In this document: piece after piece, positions 5,805-8,649 of the stretch
Layout: every line of letters begins with the position of its first letter
Numbering within the stretch: position 1 is the first letter of the stretch
Source of the DNA: Bacteroidota bacterium
GTDB lineage: Bacteria > Bacteroidota > Bacteroidia > Flavobacteriales > Flavobacteriaceae
Direction: 5' to 3'
Length of the DNA stretch: 8,649 bases
NCBI GenBank assembly: GCA_023437485.1
Contig: JAEZGB010000143.1
Span: 1 to 8,649 of the forward strand
Program-made: the position numbers and the translations under genes
Notes under the pieces: model-generated
Told to the model about the DNA's origin: nothing
The model's database searches: none
Seen by the model: only the letters and a program-made list of their open reading frames with translations

Positions 5805-7562
5805 ATGAGATTTCTTGGAAACGTACTTGCAGTAATCGTGGGCCTGTTCCTGTTTTTCGCCCTGTCATTCTTTATGCTGATTTTGATCGCGGCAATTGCC
5901 GGAAGCGGAAGCGGTGAGGTCAAGATAAAAAGCCGTTCGGTGCTGGAACTTGACCTGAGTGGCGTGAGGCTGGACTATGCCGGAAAAAGCATCTACAAGG
6001 AATTTGATTATGCCGAGGTGGGACACGACGGGGTCTCCGACATGATCCGCGCAATTGAAAAAGCTGCCGATGATGAACGGATCCACGGGATTTCCATCCT
6101 CAATAATTTCTCTCAACTGGGACAGGCGCAAACCAAGGCGGTGCGCGATGCCCTGATCGAGTTTCGGAAATCAGGCAAATTCGTCTATTCCTACGCAAGT
6201 GTTTATACCCAAAATGACTATTACCTGAATTCGGCCGCCGACTCGGTTTACATCAACCCGGTGGGAATGTTTGATTTCAAGGGCCTGTCATCCGAGGTCC
6301 TGTTTTTCAAGGGGCTGCAGGAAAAATCAGGCATTGACATCGAGGTGGTTCGCCACGGCAAATACAAAAGCGCAGTAGAACCATTTCTTCAAAATTCGAT
6401 GAGCGAGGCCAACCGCGAACAAATCACGCAACTGCTGCAATCGGTTTGGGAAGCGATGGCAAACGATATTTCGGCATCGCGAAACATTCCGGTTGCCAGG
6501 CTGGACTCAATTGCAAGCGGGCTGTACGCGCGCACCCCCGAAATGGCGCTTCGCGAAAAACTGGTGGATGTGGTGGGTTATGAAGACCAATACAACGACA
6601 TGATCCGCAAGAGGCTTGGCGTAGGTGCCGACAAAAAGTTCAACCGTGTCAAGATCCGTGATTATGCCGAAAAAATCGGATCCTCGGCAGGTGACTATTC
6701 CAAGGAAAAAATTGCGGTTATTTATGCCCAGGGCGAGATCCTTAGCGGCGAGGGCAGCGAAAATTACATTGGCGAAGGATCGATGAGGCGGGCATTGAGA
6801 GAAGTCCGGCGCGATAAAAATGTCAAGGCCGTTGTCCTGCGGGTAGATTCTCCCGGAGGAAGTGCGCTCACCTCCGAATTGATCTGGCGCGAGATCGAAT
6901 TGACCAAAAAGACCAAACCCGTAGTAGTGTCAATGGGCAACCTCGCGGCATCGGGCGGATATTATATTGCCTGCGGGGGCAACCGAATCTTTGCCGAAGC
7001 CAACACCATCACGGGATCGATCGGGGTTTTTGGCATGCTGCCCAATTTTACCAACCTTTCCCGGCGCATCGGTATCAATGCCGAACAGGTTTCCACGCAT
7101 AAAAACGCGGCGGGCTACAGCCCGTTCAGCCCCGTTGACCCCGCTATGCGCGGTTATATCCAGCAGGAAGTTGAACGCATTTACACCACCTTTGTAAGCC
7201 GGGTGGCCCAGGGCCGGAAAATGCCTGTAGCGAAGGTAGACAGCATTGCGCAAGGCCGCGTGTGGACGGGAAAACAAGCGCTTGACAACGGTCTTGTTGA
7301 CGAGATTGGCGGTTTGGACCAGGCGATTGCCGAGGCGGCCAAACTGGCAAAAATCAAAAAATACCGCATTGCCAATTATCCGGAATATGAAAAGAATTTC
7401 CGCGACCTATTGGCGGGGCTGGGTCTGCCATTTATGTCAACTGAATCGATGATCGAAAAGGAAATAGGTGCCGAGAGCTACCAAATTTTGAAAAAGGCAA
7501 AGGCGGCCACCCAAAGAAGCGGCGTCCAGGCATGGATGCCTTTTGAACTTGTCGTCAGGTAA
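5805..7562 (+). CDS. sppA: Signal peptide peptidase SppA, 67K type
   Basis: SppA is a membrane-anchored serine/lysine protease that degrades cleaved signal peptides and other membrane-lodged peptides. The 585-residue product has one N-terminal transmembrane segment (about residues 5-32) and the tandem S49 domains of the long form. The N-terminal domain carries the catalytic lysine in HGKYKSAVEPF (184-194; Lys188), equivalent to Lys209 of E. coli. The C-terminal domain carries RVDSPGGSALTSELIW (346-361) and the nucleophile in NLAASGGYYIAC (379-390; Ser383), followed by TITGSIGVFG (401-410). The reading frame is open to an ATG at 5721, which would add 28 residues. I chose 5805 because MRFLGNVLAVIVGLF is the family-like membrane start and because a -7 element lies inside the longer version. 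The gene is followed by its own terminator. Confidence 0.95.
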   Translation: MRFLGNVLAVIVGLFLFFALSFFMLILIAAIAGSGSGEVKIKSRSVLELDLSGVRLDYAGKSIYKEFDYAEVGHDGVSDMIRAIEKAADDERIHGISILNNFSQLGQAQTKAVRDALIEFRKSGKFVYSYASVYTQNDYYLNSAADSVYINPVGMFDFKGLSSEVLFFKGLQEKSGIDIEVVRHGKYKSAVEPFLQNSMSEANREQITQLLQSVWEAMANDISASRNIPVARLDSIASGLYARTPEMALREKLVDVVGYEDQYNDMIRKRLGVGADKKFNRVKIRDYAEKIGSSAGDYSKEKIAVIYAQGEILSGEGSENYIGEGSMRRALREVRRDKNVKAVVLRVDSPGGSALTSELIWREIELTKKTKPVVVSMGNLAASGGYYIACGGNRIFAEANTITGSIGVFGMLPNFTNLSRRIGINAEQVSTHKNAAGYSPFSPVDPAMRGYIQQEVERIYTTFVSRVAQGRKMPVAKVDSIAQGRVWTGKQALDNGLVDEIGGLDQAIAEAAKLAKIKKYRIANYPEYEKNFRDLLAGLGLPFMSTESMIEKEIGAESYQILKKAKAATQRSGVQAWMPFELVVR

Positions 7563-7580
7563 TAATTAACCTCAATTTAA

Positions 7581-7609
7581 AAGCGCCCGGTTCAATAAGC
7601 CGGGCGTTT
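7581..7609 (+). terminator. Terminator of sppA
   Basis: A 7-bp GC stem CGCCCGG (7584-7590) pairs with CCGGGCG (7600-7606) around a 9-base loop. A-U and G-U pairs on the flanks extend it, and TTTATTCGTTT follows. It begins 18 bases after the sppA stop codon. The T-tract is interrupted, so some read-through into the next gene is possible. Confidence 0.82.
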
Positions 7610-7625
7610 ATTCGTTTATATATTC

Positions 7626-7633
7626 TAAATTTG
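7626..7633 (+). promoter_or_regulatory. -7 promoter element of the AsmA-like gene
   Basis: TAAATTTG matches TAnnTTTG and ends 21 bases before the ATG at 7655. It lies just downstream of the sppA terminator. No clear TTTG is present about 19 bases upstream. Confidence 0.5.
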
Positions 7634-7654
7634 TTAGGAATAAACTGAAAAATA

Positions 7655-8649
7655 ATGGTCTGGAAAATCTTGAAAATAACCGGAATTGTCATCGTGTTGC
7701 TGATTGTCGCCCTATTTGCGCTGCCCTATTTTTTTCAGGACGCGATCAAGGCCAAGATTGCTTCCACCATCAATGAAAATGTTGATGCCACGGTTTCCTT
7801 TGCCGATGCCGACCTGAGCCTGTTCAGGAATTTTCCGCAGGCCAGCGTGAATGTTGACCAATTGCTAATCATCAATAAGGCGCCATTTGCCGGTGATACG
7901 CTAGCCGCTCTGGGCGATGTAGATTTTTCGATGTCAATCAGGGAACTTTTCAAGGGCAATGACGAGCCGATAAACATTGACGGGATTTCGGCCCAAAATG
8001 GCGTGGTCAACATCCTTTTCAATAAGGACGGTATCGGGAATTTTGATATCGCACTGGAAAACGCCAAGAAAAAAGACGATGGCAAAACCGACCCGATGGC
8101 CCTCAAGATCAAGCAGTACAATGTTGATAACTTCAAGTTCCGGTATTTTGACGAGCGCTCCGGGATCAACCTGGTGCTTGATAGCCTGTACCACTCGGGA
8201 ACCGGCGATTTTACTGAAAAACAACTGGACCTGGTGACCAAGTCGGCGACTAGGGTTTCACTTGATATTGACAAAACCAATTTCATGAACAGGGTTCCGA
8301 TCACCCTTGACGCGGTGCTGGACATCGACATGGAGAACAGCAAATACGCCTTTAAGGACAACAAGGCATTGATAAACCGGCTTCCGCTTGAATTTGACGG
8401 ATACCTCAAACTGCTTGACCAGGGGCAGGAATATGACCTCACGTTCAAAACGCCAAGTTCTTCCTTCACGAATTTCCTGGCGCTGATCCCATCAAAATAT
8501 TCGGGTAGCCTGGCCAATGTGAAAACCAGCGGAGATTTTACGGTCAACGGTTTTGCCAGGGGAATACAGTCAGAAACCACGGTGCCGAAATTTAACATTG
8601 CCATCGCCTCAAACAACGCGTCATTCCAATATCCTGACCTGCCCAAGGC
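7655..8649 (+). CDS. AsmA-like membrane-anchored protein (N-terminal part, runs off the window)
   Basis: The frame is open from the ATG at 7655 to the right edge, giving 331 codons plus two bases with no stop. It begins MVWKILKITGIVIVLLIVAL, a single N-terminal transmembrane anchor (about residues 5-27), followed by FQDAIKAKIASTINENVDATVSF. Then comes LSLFRNFPQASVNVDQLLI (about 55-73), typical of AsmA family N-termini, in which a beta-rich domain describes sub-features in repeated short strands. The rest is beta-strand-rich with many Asp and Asn. AsmA-like proteins are periplasmic, anchored in the inner membrane, and related to the bridge-like lipid transfer proteins (TamB, YhdP); a role in envelope lipid homeostasis is a family-level inference. 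Flavobacterial members are usually much longer, so well over half may lie outside the window. The upstream -7 element and the sppA terminator suggest separate transcription. Confidence 0.85.
   Translation, partial: MVWKILKITGIVIVLLIVALFALPYFFQDAIKAKIASTINENVDATVSFADADLSLFRNFPQASVNVDQLLIINKAPFAGDTLAALGDVDFSMSIRELFKGNDEPINIDGISAQNGVVNILFNKDGIGNFDIALENAKKKDDGKTDPMALKIKQYNVDNFKFRYFDERSGINLVLDSLYHSGTGDFTEKQLDLVTKSATRVSLDIDKTNFMNRVPITLDAVLDIDMENSKYAFKDNKALINRLPLEFDGYLKLLDQGQEYDLTFKTPSSSFTNFLALIPSKYSGSLANVKTSGDFTVNGFARGIQSETTVPKFNIAIASNNASFQYPDLPK

Noticed and set aside
7735..8646. A long open frame of 303 codons on the minus strand near the right edge
   Set aside because: It lies antisense to the AsmA-like gene, has Ser/Leu-rich composition with no recognisable domain, and the plus strand frame has a clear membrane anchor, family-like motifs and an upstream -7 element.
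1..8649. Search by eye for CRISPR arrays, insertion sequences, phage or defence genes, retrons and toxin-antitoxin pairs
   Set aside because: No regularly spaced repeats, transposase or integrase motifs, reverse transcriptase motifs or small two-gene toxin-antitoxin layouts were seen; the coding space is filled by housekeeping and envelope genes.

Overview
The window looks like ordinary core chromosome from a member of the Bacteroidota, most likely family Flavobacteriaceae. The evidence is fourfold. Bacteroidota-type -7 promoter elements (TAnnTTTG) precede several genes. Shine-Dalgarno sites are absent. The protein families are typical of the group: a FolK fused to a deoxynucleoside kinase, a DUF1573 protein, a 67K-type SppA and a large AsmA-like protein. 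MutS carries the GPNMSGKS form of the Walker A motif. Base composition by eye is about 45-50% GC with many C/G-ending codons, higher than in the best-known low-GC Flavobacterium species.

Layout, left to right. A small acidic lipoprotein (58-261, +) ends in a strong terminator. A GC-rich non-coding element (about 324-423) lies between this terminator and the oppositely directed terminator of a two-gene tRNA operon (tRNA-Gly-GCC then tRNA-Leu-UAA, minus strand). Upstream of the tRNAs are a well-formed promoter and a hairpin that may terminate mutS. mutS (772-3381, minus) is complete and probably starts at TTG. Divergent from it is a secreted DUF1573 protein (3523-3981, +) with a UUCG-loop terminator. 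Only three bases after the terminator stem-loop and T-tract, a TrmH/SpoU RNA methyltransferase begins (4032-4562, +). It overlaps tail-to-tail by 20 bp with the FolK-deoxynucleoside kinase fusion gene (4543-5685, minus). The fusion gene is divergent from sppA (5805-7562, +). After the sppA terminator an AsmA-like gene starts at 7655 and runs off the right edge.

Functionally the window is a collection of single-gene units: mismatch repair, RNA modification, folate and deoxynucleotide precursor supply, envelope proteolysis, and envelope or secreted proteins. Nearly every gene has its own promoter or terminator, and no multi-gene pathway operon is visible apart from the tRNA pair. I found no CRISPR array, insertion sequence, phage gene, toxin-antitoxin pair or defence system. 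The items most worth a second look are non-coding: the GC-rich element between convergent terminators, the hairpin and palindrome in the tRNA promoter region, and the terminator that abuts the methyltransferase start codon.
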